Below the pieces are notes generated by a model. The model saw nothing but the letters and a program-made list of their open reading frames with translations. It was not told the DNA's origin and ran no database searches. Made by a program: the position numbers and the translations under genes. From Amycolatopsis sp. EV170708-02-1 (lineage in GTDB: Bacteria > Actinomycetota > Actinomycetes > Mycobacteriales > Pseudonocardiaceae), in NCBI RefSeq assembly GCF_022479115.1, contig NZ_CP092497.1, forward strand, positions 9,424,001 through 9,488,000: DNA of 64,000 nucleotides, in the 5' to 3' direction. Below, in pieces: positions 17,504 through 25,622 of this stretch (the first letter of the stretch is position 1; every line of letters starts with the position of its first letter).

Positions 17504-17545
17504 TGTTTGTATCGCGCCTTGCGCGCCGAACCCACGGAAGAAGCG

Positions 17546-18373
17546 ATGAGATCCACGCTGTCGAAAATCGTCGCCCTCGTCACCGCCGGAGCGGCCACCC
17601 TCGCCCTCGCCGCCTGTGGCTCCGGTGACGCGAGCACGACCGGCCAGAAGCTGCGGGTCGGCACCCTGACCGACGCGCCGCCGTCCATCTACCTGGAGAA
17701 CGGCACTTTCACCGGCTACGACAACGAACTGCTGCGCGACATCGCGAAGCGCGAGGGCTTCGAGGTCGAGTTCGTCGGCACCGAGTTCGCCGGTCTGCTC
17801 GCCGCCGTCGCCACCAACAAGTTCGACATCGGCAGCTCCACGATCTCCACCACCGAGGCCCGCAAGAAGACCGTCGCGTTCAGCAACGGCTACAGCACCG
17901 GGTTCACCTCGATCATCACCAAGAAGGGCGCGGGGCTCAAGGACGTCGGCGCCTTCACCGGCAAGCGGCTCGGCGTCGTGCAGGCGTCGGTGCAGGACGA
18001 TTTCGCGAGCGGCAAGGTGCCCGGCGCCAACGTCGTCCGTTTCCCGGACTACAACGCCGGTTTCGCGCAGCTGAAGGGCGGCAGCCTCGACGGCTGGGTC
18101 GTGCCGAAGGACATCGGGCAGAAGTACATCGACCAGAACCCGGACCTGCAGCTGGAGTTCGGCTACACCGTCGAGACCAAGGACACGCCGTCCGCGTTCG
18201 CCGTCCGCAAGGACAACAAGGAACTGCTGAAGAAGCTCAACGACGGCCTCGCGAAGGCCGTGGCGGACGGCACCGTCGCCCGCCTGCACGCTCGGTTCTT
18301 CAAGACCGAGCCGCTGCCCAAGGAACTCGAACAGGGCGGCCCCGGCCTGCCCGTGCAGAACCCGGGGGTCTGA
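17546..18373 (+). CDS. Amino-acid ABC transporter substrate-binding lipoprotein 1 of 3
   Basis: This is an extracytosolic solute-binding protein of family 3 (polar amino acids), anchored by a lipid. The signal ends LALAACGSG with the lipidated Cys24. The mature protein starts KLRVGTLTDAPPSIYLENGTFTGYDNELLRDIA, the family 3 ligand lobe, with KFDIGSSTISTTEARKKTVAFS after it. ATG 17546 with GGAAG upstream is preferred over an in-frame start at 17507, which would spoil the signal peptide. It is the most diverged of three adjacent paralogues: it has VVPKDIGQKYID where the other two have (Y/I)I(L/F)DQA. It heads an operon of three binding proteins, permease and ATPase, 6 bp ahead of the next. Confidence 0.9.
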   Translation: MRSTLSKIVALVTAGAATLALAACGSGDASTTGQKLRVGTLTDAPPSIYLENGTFTGYDNELLRDIAKREGFEVEFVGTEFAGLLAAVATNKFDIGSSTISTTEARKKTVAFSNGYSTGFTSIITKKGAGLKDVGAFTGKRLGVVQASVQDDFASGKVPGANVVRFPDYNAGFAQLKGGSLDGWVVPKDIGQKYIDQNPDLQLEFGYTVETKDTPSAFAVRKDNKELLKKLNDGLAKAVADGTVARLHARFFKTEPLPKELEQGGPGLPVQNPGV

Positions 18374-18378
18374 CCATC

Positions 18379-19152
18379 ATGAAGAAAACCTTCCTCGCCA
18401 CGCTGGCCGCGGGCCTCGTCGCCGTGCTCGCCGCGTGCGGAGGTGGCGAATCCGCCACCGAGAAGACCCTGCGCGTCGGGACGCTGAGCGACGCGCCGCC
18501 GAACATCTACGTCGAGAACGGCAACTACACCGGCTTCGACAACGAACTGCTGAAGGCCATCGCCGCCAAGCAGAACCTGAAGCTCGAGTTCGCCTCGACC
18601 GACTTCTCCTCGCTGCTGGGCCAGGTCGCGAACAACCAGTTCGACATCGGCAGCTCGGCCATCGCGCAGACCGACGAGCGCAAGAAGAACGTCGACTTCT
18701 CCAGCCCGTACAACTTCGAGGTCATGAGCATCCAGACCAAGGACGGCTCGCCGATCACCGAGGAAAAGGCCCTGGCGGGCAAGCGGGTCGCGGTCATCCA
18801 GGCGACCGTCGGCGACAAGTGGCTCACCTCGACGGTGCCCGACGCGCAGGCCGTGCGCTTCCCGGGGTACGCCCCGGCGCTGGCCGCGCTCAAGAGCGGC
18901 GCCGTCGACGCCTACATCCTCGACCAGGCGATCGCCGAGACGAACGTCAAGGAGAGCACCGACGCGAAGCTCAAGGTCGTCAAGTCCTTCACCACCGACG
19001 TGCCCCACGGCTTCGCGGTGAAGAAGGGCAACAGCGAGCTGCTCACCAAGATCAACGAGGGCCTCAAGCAGGTCATCGCCGACGGCACCTGGGTCAAGCT
19101 GCACGAGAAGTTCCTGCCGACGGCCCCGGTCCCGGACCAGTTCAAGGCGTGA
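18379..19152 (+). CDS. Amino-acid ABC transporter substrate-binding lipoprotein 2 of 3
   Basis: The 257-residue paralogue has lipobox VLAACGG with Cys20. The mature start TLRVGTLSDAPPNIYVENGN is followed by YTGFDNELLKAIAAKQNLKL, FDIGSSAIAQTDERKKNVDFS, and near the C-terminus PHGFAVKKGNSELLTKINEGL. It is much closer to copy 3 than to copy 1. Same family 3 fold, so a polar amino acid or a related small ligand is likely, but the specificity cannot be read. It sits 6 bp after copy 1 and 9 bp before copy 3. Confidence 0.9.
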   Translation: MKKTFLATLAAGLVAVLAACGGGESATEKTLRVGTLSDAPPNIYVENGNYTGFDNELLKAIAAKQNLKLEFASTDFSSLLGQVANNQFDIGSSAIAQTDERKKNVDFSSPYNFEVMSIQTKDGSPITEEKALAGKRVAVIQATVGDKWLTSTVPDAQAVRFPGYAPALAALKSGAVDAYILDQAIAETNVKESTDAKLKVVKSFTTDVPHGFAVKKGNSELLTKINEGLKQVIADGTWVKLHEKFLPTAPVPDQFKA

Positions 19153-19160
19153 GGATCACG

Positions 19161-19958
19161 ATGAAAAGGAAGTCACTCGCCGCCGTTGTTGGTGTTCTTA
19201 CTGCAGCCTCTCTCGTGACCGTGCTGGCTGCGTGCGGCGGCGGTGAAGACGCCGGCGCGAAAACCTTGCGCGTCGGCACCCTCAGCGACTCGAAACCCAA
19301 CGCCTATCAGGAAAACGGCGTGTTCACCGGGTTCGACAACGAGCTGCTGAAGGCCATCGCCGCGCACCAGAACCTGAAACTCGAGTTCGTCTCCACGGAG
19401 TTCTCGGCGCTGCTCGGCCAGGTCGCCACCGGGAAGTTCGACATCGGCAGCTCGGGCATCTCGCAGACCGACGAACGCCGCAAGACCGTCGACTTCTCGG
19501 CGCCGTACAACTACCAGTCGCTCGGCATCGAGACCCGCGAGGGCGTCGCCATCACCGACGAGAATTCGTTGGCGGGTAAGCGGATCGGTGTCGTCCAGGG
19601 CACGGTGTCGGACAGCTGGCTGACCGCCAACGCGCCCACCGCGCAGGCGGTGAAGTTCCCGCAGGACGCCGCCGCCCTCGCCGCGCTGAAGTCGGGCGCG
19701 ATCGACGGCGCGATCTTCGACCAGGCGACCGCCGAGGACTACGCGGCGAAGAACCCGGACGCGAAACTCAAGGTGGTCAAGGCGATCACCACGACGATCC
19801 CGCACGGCTTCGCGGTCAAGAAGGGCAACACCGAATTGGCGGGCAAGATCAACGCCGGGCTCAAGGCGGTCATCGCCGACGGGACCTGGGAAAGGGTGCA
19901 CCAGCGGTTCGAGCCGAACGCGCCGGTGCCCGCGGAGTTCAAGGCCGGGCAGAAGTAA
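19161..19958 (+). CDS. Amino-acid ABC transporter substrate-binding lipoprotein 3 of 3
   Basis: This third paralogue is 265 residues with lipobox VLAACGG (Cys25). TLRVGTLSDSKPNAYQENG is followed by VFTGFDNELLKAIAAHQNLKL, FDIGSSGISQTDERRKTVDFS and PHGFAVKKGNTELAGKINAGL. ATG 19161 has GAGGATC upstream. Its TAA is immediately followed by the GTG of the permease, without a spacer. Copies 2 and 3 probably arose by a recent tandem duplication, with copy 1 from an older one (inference from similarity). Confidence 0.9.
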   Translation: MKRKSLAAVVGVLTAASLVTVLAACGGGEDAGAKTLRVGTLSDSKPNAYQENGVFTGFDNELLKAIAAHQNLKLEFVSTEFSALLGQVATGKFDIGSSGISQTDERRKTVDFSAPYNYQSLGIETREGVAITDENSLAGKRIGVVQGTVSDSWLTANAPTAQAVKFPQDAAALAALKSGAIDGAIFDQATAEDYAAKNPDAKLKVVKAITTTIPHGFAVKKGNTELAGKINAGLKAVIADGTWERVHQRFEPNAPVPAEFKAGQK

Positions 19959-20717
19959 GTGGACGATTTCCTCAACACCTTCCTGAACTGGGAGTACATC
20001 TGGGAGGTCTTCCCCGACCTCCTCGGGACAGGCCTGCTGAACACGCTGATCCTGTCGGTGTTCTCGGCGCTGATCGGCACCGTGCTCGGCATGCTGCTGG
20101 CCACGATGGGCCTGTCCAGCAAGGCGTGGCTGCGCTGGCCCGCCCGGGTGTACACCGACATCTTCCGCGGTCTGCCCGCGATCCTGACCATCCTGGTGAT
20201 CGGGCAGGGCGGCGGGATCCTCATCCCGTCGCTGTCGCGGAATCCGTACCCGCTGGGCATTCTGGCGCTGAGCCTGATCGCGGCCGCCTACATCGGCGAG
20301 ATCTTCCGCGCCGGTATCCAGAGTGTCGAAAAAGGACAGATGGAGGCCAGCCGCGCGCTGGGCATGAGCTACACCAAGGCGATGACGCTCGTCGTCATCC
20401 CGCAGGGCGTGCGGCGCGTGCTGCCAGCGCTGGTGAACCAGTTCATCGCGCTGGTCAAGGACTCCAGCCTGGTGTACTTCCTCGGTTTCCTCGCCGAGCA
20501 GCGTGACCTGTTCCGCATCGGGCAGGACCTCGCGGCGAACACCGGCAACCTGTCGCCGCTGGTCGCCGCCGGTGCCGTCTACCTGGTGATCACCGTGCCG
20601 CTGACGCATCTGGTCAACTACATCGACAAGAAGCTGCGCACCGGGCGGAAGGTCCGCGTCGACGACGAGGGCGGCGAAACGGAACTCCTGAACGCCGGAA
20701 AGGTGCCGATGTCATGA
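19959..20717 (+). CDS. Amino-acid ABC transporter permease (HisM/GlnP type)
   Basis: This 252-residue inner-membrane permease has about five transmembrane segments. It carries the family EAA loop: [19 protein letters not shown], which docks on the ATPase. The early motif [20 protein letters not shown] and [18 protein letters not shown] are typical of polar amino-acid permeases. GTG 19959 directly abuts the TAA of the third binding protein. The gene overlaps the ATPase start by four bases (ATGA). Only one permease is present, so it should act as a homodimer. Confidence 0.93.
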   Translation: MDDFLNTFLNWEYIWEVFPDLLGTGLLNTLILSVFSALIGTVLGMLLATMGLSSKAWLRWPARVYTDIFRGLPAILTILVIGQGGGILIPSLSRNPYPLGILALSLIAAAYIGEIFRAGIQSVEKGQMEASRALGMSYTKAMTLVVIPQGVRRVLPALVNQFIALVKDSSLVYFLGFLAEQRDLFRIGQDLAANTGNLSPLVAAGAVYLVITVPLTHLVNYIDKKLRTGRKVRVDDEGGETELLNAGKVPMS

Positions 20718-21454
20718 CGACCGCCGTACGTTCATCGAGCGTCGAACTCCGCGACATCCACGTCTCCTTCGGCACCCTCGAAGTGCTGAAGGGCGTGAAC
20801 CTCAAGGTCGAGAAGGGCCGCACGACCTGCATCATCGGGCCGTCGGGCTCCGGCAAGTCGACGCTGCTGCGCTGCGTGAACCGCCTCCAGGAACCCGATT
20901 CGGGCGACCTGCTGCTGGGCGGCGAGAGCGTCATCTCGTCCGATCCGGACGCGTTGCGTCAGCGGGTCGGGATGGTGTTCCAGCATTTCAACCTGTTCGG
21001 GCATCGCAGCGTGCTGGACAACATCACCCTGCCGCTACGCAGTGTGCGCAAACTCGGCAAGGAGGAGGCGGCGGAGATCGCGCACGCCCGCCTCGCCGAG
21101 GTCGGCCTCGCGGACAAGGCGCCGTACCGGCCGAGCGCGCTCTCCGGCGGGCAGCAGCAGCGGGTCGCGATCGCGCGGGCGCTCGCCATGGAGCCCGAGG
21201 TCATGCTGTTCGACGAGGCGACCAGCGCGCTGGACCCGGAGCTGGTCAAGGGTGTCCTCACGCTGATGGCGGGGCTGGCCGAGCGCGGGCTGACACTGCT
21301 CGTGGTCACCCACGAGATGGGTTTCGCGCGCAGTGTCGCCGACGAGGTCGCGTTCATGGACGCCGGGAAGATCGTCGAACAGGGCGCCCCGGAGGCGATC
21401 TTCGACGCTCCGCGGAGCGAGCGCTTGCAGCGGTTCCTGTCCCAGGTGTTGTAG
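20714..21454 (+). CDS. Amino-acid ABC transporter ATP-binding protein
   Basis: This 246-residue ATPase has Walker [10 protein letters not shown] at 42-50, Q-loop [10 protein letters not shown], signature [15 protein letters not shown], Walker [13 protein letters not shown] and H-loop [12 protein letters not shown]. It is of the GlnQ/HisP class. It powers the importer formed with the permease just upstream (ATGA overlap). The operon ends here; a family-A palindrome follows 43 bp later and may terminate it. Confidence 0.95.
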   Translation: MTTAVRSSSVELRDIHVSFGTLEVLKGVNLKVEKGRTTCIIGPSGSGKSTLLRCVNRLQEPDSGDLLLGGESVISSDPDALRQRVGMVFQHFNLFGHRSVLDNITLPLRSVRKLGKEEAAEIAHARLAEVGLADKAPYRPSALSGGQQQRVAIARALAMEPEVMLFDEATSALDPELVKGVLTLMAGLAERGLTLLVVTHEMGFARSVADEVAFMDAGKIVEQGAPEAIFDAPRSERLQRFLSQVL

Positions 21455-21496
21455 GGAGCCGGGGAGCAAGGGCTGCGGTGGCGTGGTGGGGCGCGT

Positions 21497-21542
21497 CTCG
21501 TGAGTGGTAAGGACGGTTCTAACCGTCCTTGCCACTCACGAG
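21497..21542. repeat. Family-A palindrome, copy 2
   Basis: Arms 21497-21518 and 21521-21542 are 22 bp with one mismatch (GGTAAGG against GGCAAGG), loop CT. It lies between the ABC operon and the MOSC gene, ending 23 bp before the MOSC start. Confidence 0.85.
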
Positions 21543-21565
21543 GCCCGACTCGTTAACCTGCGGCT

Positions 21566-22453
21566 ATGGCGAGAGTGGCGAAGCTGGTCTATTACCCGGT
21601 CAAAGGCTGCGCGGGGACGCCGGTCGAAACGGCCGACGTCACCCCCGCGGGGCTGAGGTTCGACCGGGCTTGGATGGTCGTCTCCCCGGAGGGCGAGTTC
21701 CGCAGCCAGCGCAAGCATCCGGTGATGGCCTCGATCCGGGCCGAGGTGCTGGACGACGGCGCCCGCCTGCGGCTCGCCGCTCCCGGCGTCGAGGAGCTGC
21801 TGGTCGAGACGGTCACGGACGGGCCGAGGCAGCCCGCCGCGACGTTCACCTGGCAGGGCAAGGGCGTCCACCAGGGTGAGGAGGCCGCCGAGTGGTTCTC
21901 CGACGTCCTCGGCCTGCCGTCGGTGTTCGTCGGGCTCGCGCCGGAGCACGAACGCGTCACCAACGGCGAGATCGCCGGCACCGCGGCCTTCGCCGACGCG
22001 CACGCGATCCTGTTGACCTCCGAGTCCTCTTTGGACGGTCTGAACGAACGCATCGCGTCGCGCGGTGCCGAAGCCGTGCCGATGGACCGCTTCCGGCCCA
22101 ACATCGTCGTCGCGGGCTGGCCCGAGCCGCATCGCGAGGACGACGTCCGCGCGCTCACCGCCGGTGGCGTGGAGCTGGGGTACGCCAAGGTCTGCATCCG
22201 CTGCACGGTGCCGATGGTCGACCAGGAGACCGGGAAGAAGGCCGGTCCCGAGCCGATCCGGTCGCTCGCCGACTATCGCCGCGAGCCCGAGGGCGGCGTC
22301 TCGTTCGGGATCAAGATGGCGGTGACCGGGCCTGGTCAGCTGTCCGTCGGCGACGAGGTGATCGTGCACTCCTGGGCGGGCCCCAGCCCGAGCACCGCCG
22401 CGGCCGAGCCGCCGTTCACGGCGACCGCGAGCCGTCCCGCGGAATCGGTGTAG
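21566..22453 (+). CDS. MOSC-domain protein with N-terminal beta-barrel domain
   Basis: The 295-residue protein has the MOSC N-terminal barrel (KLVYYPVKGCAGTPVETADVTPAGLRFDRAWMVV, with the usual KxC-like entry). The MOSC core has RFRPNIVVAG and YAKVCIRCTVPMVDQETG, where the conserved cysteine binds molybdenum cofactor sulphur in relatives such as mARC and YcbX. It probably handles molybdopterin-linked N-hydroxylated compounds (family inference). The last 28 residues after VGDEVIV have no family counterpart and lie antisense to the end of the SAM hydrolase gene, which overlaps by 118 bp. Confidence 0.88.
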   Translation: MARVAKLVYYPVKGCAGTPVETADVTPAGLRFDRAWMVVSPEGEFRSQRKHPVMASIRAEVLDDGARLRLAAPGVEELLVETVTDGPRQPAATFTWQGKGVHQGEEAAEWFSDVLGLPSVFVGLAPEHERVTNGEIAGTAAFADAHAILLTSESSLDGLNERIASRGAEAVPMDRFRPNIVVAGWPEPHREDDVRALTAGGVELGYAKVCIRCTVPMVDQETGKKAGPEPIRSLADYRREPEGGVSFGIKMAVTGPGQLSVGDEVIVHSWAGPSPSTAAAEPPFTATASRPAESV

Positions 22454-23142
22454 AGCACGTTCCGGCCCGGCGGCACCGTGCCGAAGGTGTCGCCGACCAG
22501 CGCTTTCACCAGGACGTGTTCGCTGCTGACCGAGACCGTGCCCGCCAGCCCGGCCAGTTCGAGGTCGGCGGGGCTCGCGGCCAGCTGGACGTTGCCGAAG
22601 TGGTCGACCGTGAGCACTTCGGCCACCAGCTTCCCGGGGAACACCGCGACGAACGGGTCCGGCAGCCGCACGAGGTCGTCGACGCGCGGCCCGAACTCCT
22701 CGGGCGCGACGCCGAGCGCGAGATGCGCCGCCGCGGGGGCGAACACGTCACGCCCGTGGAACGTCGACGACGTCACCGGAAGGCGGTATTCCGGCGCCGC
22801 GAGTTCGTACGCGGCTATCACCCCGCTGAGTGTTTCGGCGGCGGGAATGAGGAGCCCGTTGTCCGGGCCGACGAGCATTCCGCGGCCGGTGACCACCACG
22901 ACACCGCGCCGAGCGGTGCCGACACCGGGGTCCACGACGGCGAGATGGACGGACTCCGGCAGATACGGCGCGGTCTGGGCGAGCACCTCGGCGCCGGTCC
23001 TGACCTGCTGCGGAGGGATCTCGTGGCTCACGTCGATCACCCGTACGGACGGCGCGATCCGCGCGATCACGCCGTGGCACGCGGCCACGAAACCGTCGCT
23101 CAGCCCGTAGTCGGTCGTGAACGAAACGCAGTGGATCGGCAT
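22336..23142 (-). CDS. SAM hydroxide adenosyltransferase (DUF62 family)
   Basis: This 268-residue enzyme belongs to the family that hydrolyses S-adenosylmethionine to adenosine and methionine; fluorinases and chlorinases are relatives. Visible are FTTDYGLSDGFVAACHGVI (Asp near the N-terminus), VDVSHEIPP, VVDPGVGTARRGVVV, VGPDNGLLIPA and STFHGRDVFAPAAAHLA. The DHFGNVQLA motif is typical of the hydroxide enzymes. The ~21-residue loop insertion found in the fluorinase is not evident, so halogenase activity is unlikely. Its last 39 codons are antisense to the MOSC gene. It is divergent from purC with only 35 bp between starts. Confidence 0.88.
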   Translation of the reverse strand: MPIHCVSFTTDYGLSDGFVAACHGVIARIAPSVRVIDVSHEIPPQQVRTGAEVLAQTAPYLPESVHLAVVDPGVGTARRGVVVVTGRGMLVGPDNGLLIPAAETLSGVIAAYELAAPEYRLPVTSSTFHGRDVFAPAAAHLALGVAPEEFGPRVDDLVRLPDPFVAVFPGKLVAEVLTVDHFGNVQLAASPADLELAGLAGTVSVSSEHVLVKALVGDTFGTVPPGRNVLYTDSAGRLAVAVNGGSAAAVLGLGPAQECTITSSPTDS

Positions 23143-23177
23143 GATCAGCCATCATCCTTGATCGCTAGGGTGCAGCC

Positions 23178-24059
23178 GTGACGACGCTCGAATACCCGAA
23201 GATCGCCGCCGGCAAGGTCCGTGAGCTCTACGCCGTCGATGACGAGCATCTGCTGCTCGTCACTTCCGACCGGATCTCCGCCTACGACGTCGTCTTCGAC
23301 ACGCCCATCCCGGACAAGGGGCGGGTGCTCACCGCGATGAGCGTGTTCTGGTTCTCCCTGCTCTCCGATGTCCTCCCCAACCACCTGGTCTCCTACGAAG
23401 ACGAACGCATCCCCGCCGAGGTCCGCGGCCGCGCGCTGCTGGTGCGGCGGCTGGCGATGCTGCCGTTCGAAGCCGTCGCCCGCGGCTACCTCACCGGTAC
23501 CGGTCTCGCCGATTATCGCGCGCGCGGCACGGTTTGCGGTGTCGAACTTCCGCCCGGCCTGACCGAGTCGTCCCGCCTGCCCGAGCCGATCTTCACCCCC
23601 GCGACCAAGGCCGACCGCGGCTCGCACGACCAGAACATCGCCTTCTCCGACGTCGTCGGGCAACTCGGCCGCGAGCGGGCCGAGGAGGTCCGCGAGGCGA
23701 CGCTGGCGGTGTACCGCCGCGGCGCGGAGTTCGCCGCCGAACGTGGCATCCTCCTCGCGGACACGAAGCTCGAATTCGGCGTCGACCGGGAAGGGAACCT
23801 CGTGCTCGCCGACGAGGTCCTGACCCCGGATTCCTCGCGCTACTGGCCCGCCGGTGGTTACTCGCCGGACAGCCCGCAGCCGTCGTTCGACAAGCAGCCG
23901 CTGCGTGACTGGCTCACCAGCCCCGCGTCCGGCTGGCACCGCCGGGACAGACCTGAGTCGCCACCCCTGCCCGAGGACATCGTCGCCGCCACGCGCGCGA
24001 GGTACATCGAGTCGTACGAACGCATCACCGGCCGGTCGCTGCAGGATTGGCCCGCCTGA
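23178..24059 (+). CDS. purC: Phosphoribosylaminoimidazole-succinocarboxamide synthase
   Basis: SAICAR synthase joins aspartate to CAIR with ATP. The 293-residue product shows the family start [50 protein letters not shown] and [45 protein letters not shown] is the signature with catalytic Asp. GTG 23178 is set by the conserved start. Only 35 bp separate it from the divergent SAM-hydrolase gene, so the two promoters must overlap or lie within coding DNA. Confidence 0.97.
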   Translation: MTTLEYPKIAAGKVRELYAVDDEHLLLVTSDRISAYDVVFDTPIPDKGRVLTAMSVFWFSLLSDVLPNHLVSYEDERIPAEVRGRALLVRRLAMLPFEAVARGYLTGTGLADYRARGTVCGVELPPGLTESSRLPEPIFTPATKADRGSHDQNIAFSDVVGQLGRERAEEVREATLAVYRRGAEFAAERGILLADTKLEFGVDREGNLVLADEVLTPDSSRYWPAGGYSPDSPQPSFDKQPLRDWLTSPASGWHRRDRPESPPLPEDIVAATRARYIESYERITGRSLQDWPA

Positions 24060-24117
24060 CCTGCGGCGTTCACTCCGTCGTCAGTCCGGCGCAAGGCAGC
24101 GCTGGCTCACTGGTGGG

Positions 24118-24825
24118 GTGGATGCACGTTTGCTGGTTTCCCTGTCCGGCGTGACCACCCGGACGTTGCACCGCTGTGCCGATCTCGCGGCCGAACTCGA
24201 CCGGCGCAGGGTCCCCTTGTCCGTGCTCTACGCCGCTCGCACCGGCGAGGGCCCCGTGACCGAATGGGTCCGGACGCGCCGCGCGGGCGGCGACTCCGTC
24301 CTCCTGCACGGGTACGACCACCGGATCCCGCCGACGCACCGCGCCGTCTACCTGGGCAAACGCGCCGAGTTCGCGGCTCTGCCCGCGCACGAGGCACGCC
24401 TGCGCCTGATCGCGGCGAAGGCGGCGCTCGACGCCAACGGTATGGCCGTCGACGGATTCGCGCCGCCGCGCTGGATCGCGTCGGACGGCACCCTGCAGGC
24501 CCTGCGCGAGCACGGGTTCACGCTGTGCGCGGACCTGGCGTCGGTGCGGGATCTCGTGTCCGGCGACGTCCGGCGCGCCAGGGTGCAGGAGTTCGGCGGA
24601 CCGTCGCACCGCACGGAGACCGTCCGGTGTTTCGCGCTGGTGCTGGCCGCCGCCAGGGCCGCGCGCCGCGGCGGGCTGGTGCGGCTCGGCATCGACGCCG
24701 CGGACCTCGCCCGGCCGGGGCTGCGGCAGGCGTTCCTCGACGCCGTCGACGTCTCACTGGAGAACCGCGCTTTCGGAACCACCTACGGCTCCCTCTCGCG
24801 AACGCGGGTTAAATTGTCGGGATGA
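24118..24825 (+). CDS. Polysaccharide-deacetylase-like protein (DUF2334 type)
   Basis: The 235-residue protein starts DARLLVSLSGVTTRTLHRCADLAAELDRR, a barrel opening like DUF2334/polysaccharide deacetylases. DSVLLHGYDHR is the expected metal-binding region and FAPPRWIASDGTLQALREHGF is the PP-W loop of the family. GTG 24118 fits the family start; no strong ribosome site is seen. The likely metal ligands are in LHGYDH, but the first Asp motif is SLSG rather than DDG, so activity is uncertain. It ends in an ATGA overlap with the TetR gene, so the two are co-translated. Confidence 0.75.
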   Translation: MDARLLVSLSGVTTRTLHRCADLAAELDRRRVPLSVLYAARTGEGPVTEWVRTRRAGGDSVLLHGYDHRIPPTHRAVYLGKRAEFAALPAHEARLRLIAAKAALDANGMAVDGFAPPRWIASDGTLQALREHGFTLCADLASVRDLVSGDVRRARVQEFGGPSHRTETVRCFALVLAAARAARRGGLVRLGIDAADLARPGLRQAFLDAVDVSLENRAFGTTYGSLSRTRVKLSG

Positions 24826-25553
24826 CCGACGAGGGTGGCGCACCGGCGACGCTGATGCGGCTCTGGCGCCGGTCGGAGCGCCCGACGCGCGGCAGGCCGT
24901 CCGTGCTCGACATCGACGGTGTCGTGGCGGCCGCCGTCGACCTCGCCGATCGCGAAGGCGTCGCGAACGTGACGCTGGCGAACGTGGCGAAGGAACTGGA
25001 CGTCACGAAGATGTCGTTGTACCGCCACATCGGTTCGAAGGCGGAGCTGCTGGAGCTGATGGCCGACGTCGCCATCGGCGATCCGCCGGAGGTGGAGCCC
25101 ACCGGCGACTGGCGAGCCGAGCTGACCTCGTTGGCCGAGGCCAACCGCGACGTGCTGATGAGCCACCCGTGGCTGGTCGAGCTGCCCCTTTCCGGCCCGC
25201 CAGCCGGTCCGCACGCGGTCGCCTGGATGGACGCGTTCCTGCGCACGCTGCGCGAAACCGGTCTCGACTGGGGCACCAAGGGCGGGATCCTGGTCCTGAT
25301 CGGCGGCTATGTCCGCCTCGCCTGCGCGCAGGCACTCCAGCTCGCCGAGGGCCGGAAGGCCAGCGGGCTGAGCCAGTCGCAGGCGGAGCAGGCCTACGGC
25401 AAGGGCCTCGCCGAGCTGATCGACCCCGAACGCTTTCCCGACGCCGTGGGCTTCCTGACCTCGGGCCTCGGCGGCTCCGAACAGAACTCCGATTTCGACT
25501 TCGGTCTGGGCGTCGTCCTCGACGGCATCGCCGCGCTCGTCGACGCGAGCTGA
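24822..25553 (+). CDS. TetR-family regulator with TetR_C domain
   Basis: This 243-residue regulator has a long N-terminal arm (LMRLWRRSERPTRGRPSVLDIDGVV). The helix-turn-helix is VDLADREGVANVTLANVAKELDVTKMSLYRHIGSKAELLELMADVA. A drug-sensing type C-terminal domain follows. ATG 24822 overlaps the upstream stop by four bases. The long inverted repeat at 25572-25613, between it and the DUF418 gene, is the likely operator, making DUF418 the probable target; a transporter-like repression system is inferred. Confidence 0.88.
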   Translation: MTDEGGAPATLMRLWRRSERPTRGRPSVLDIDGVVAAAVDLADREGVANVTLANVAKELDVTKMSLYRHIGSKAELLELMADVAIGDPPEVEPTGDWRAELTSLAEANRDVLMSHPWLVELPLSGPPAGPHAVAWMDAFLRTLRETGLDWGTKGGILVLIGGYVRLACAQALQLAEGRKASGLSQSQAEQAYGKGLAELIDPERFPDAVGFLTSGLGGSEQNSDFDFGLGVVLDGIAALVDAS

Positions 25554-25571
25554 CAAGTACCTCCCCTGTCA

Positions 25572-25613
25572 TTAGTATCCGTCGGACATTAATTAGTGTA
25601 CGTTGGATACTAA
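25572..25613. promoter_or_regulatory. Probable TetR operator before the DUF418 gene
   Basis: TTAGTATCC (25572-25580) and GGATACTAA (25605-25613) are perfect 9-bp inverted arms, 24 bp apart. The arms extend inward with mismatches (CGgACA against TGTaCG). The right arm ends 9 bp before ATG 25623. It is an AT-rich island in a GC-rich region, as expected for a promoter/operator. Confidence 0.7.
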
Positions 25614-25622
25614 AGGGGGACC

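Noticed and set aside
22336..23142. Fluorinase/chlorinase instead of SAM hydroxide adenosyltransferase
   Set aside because: DHFGN and general layout fit the hydrolases; the fluorinase loop insertion is not evident and there are no halometabolite genes nearby.
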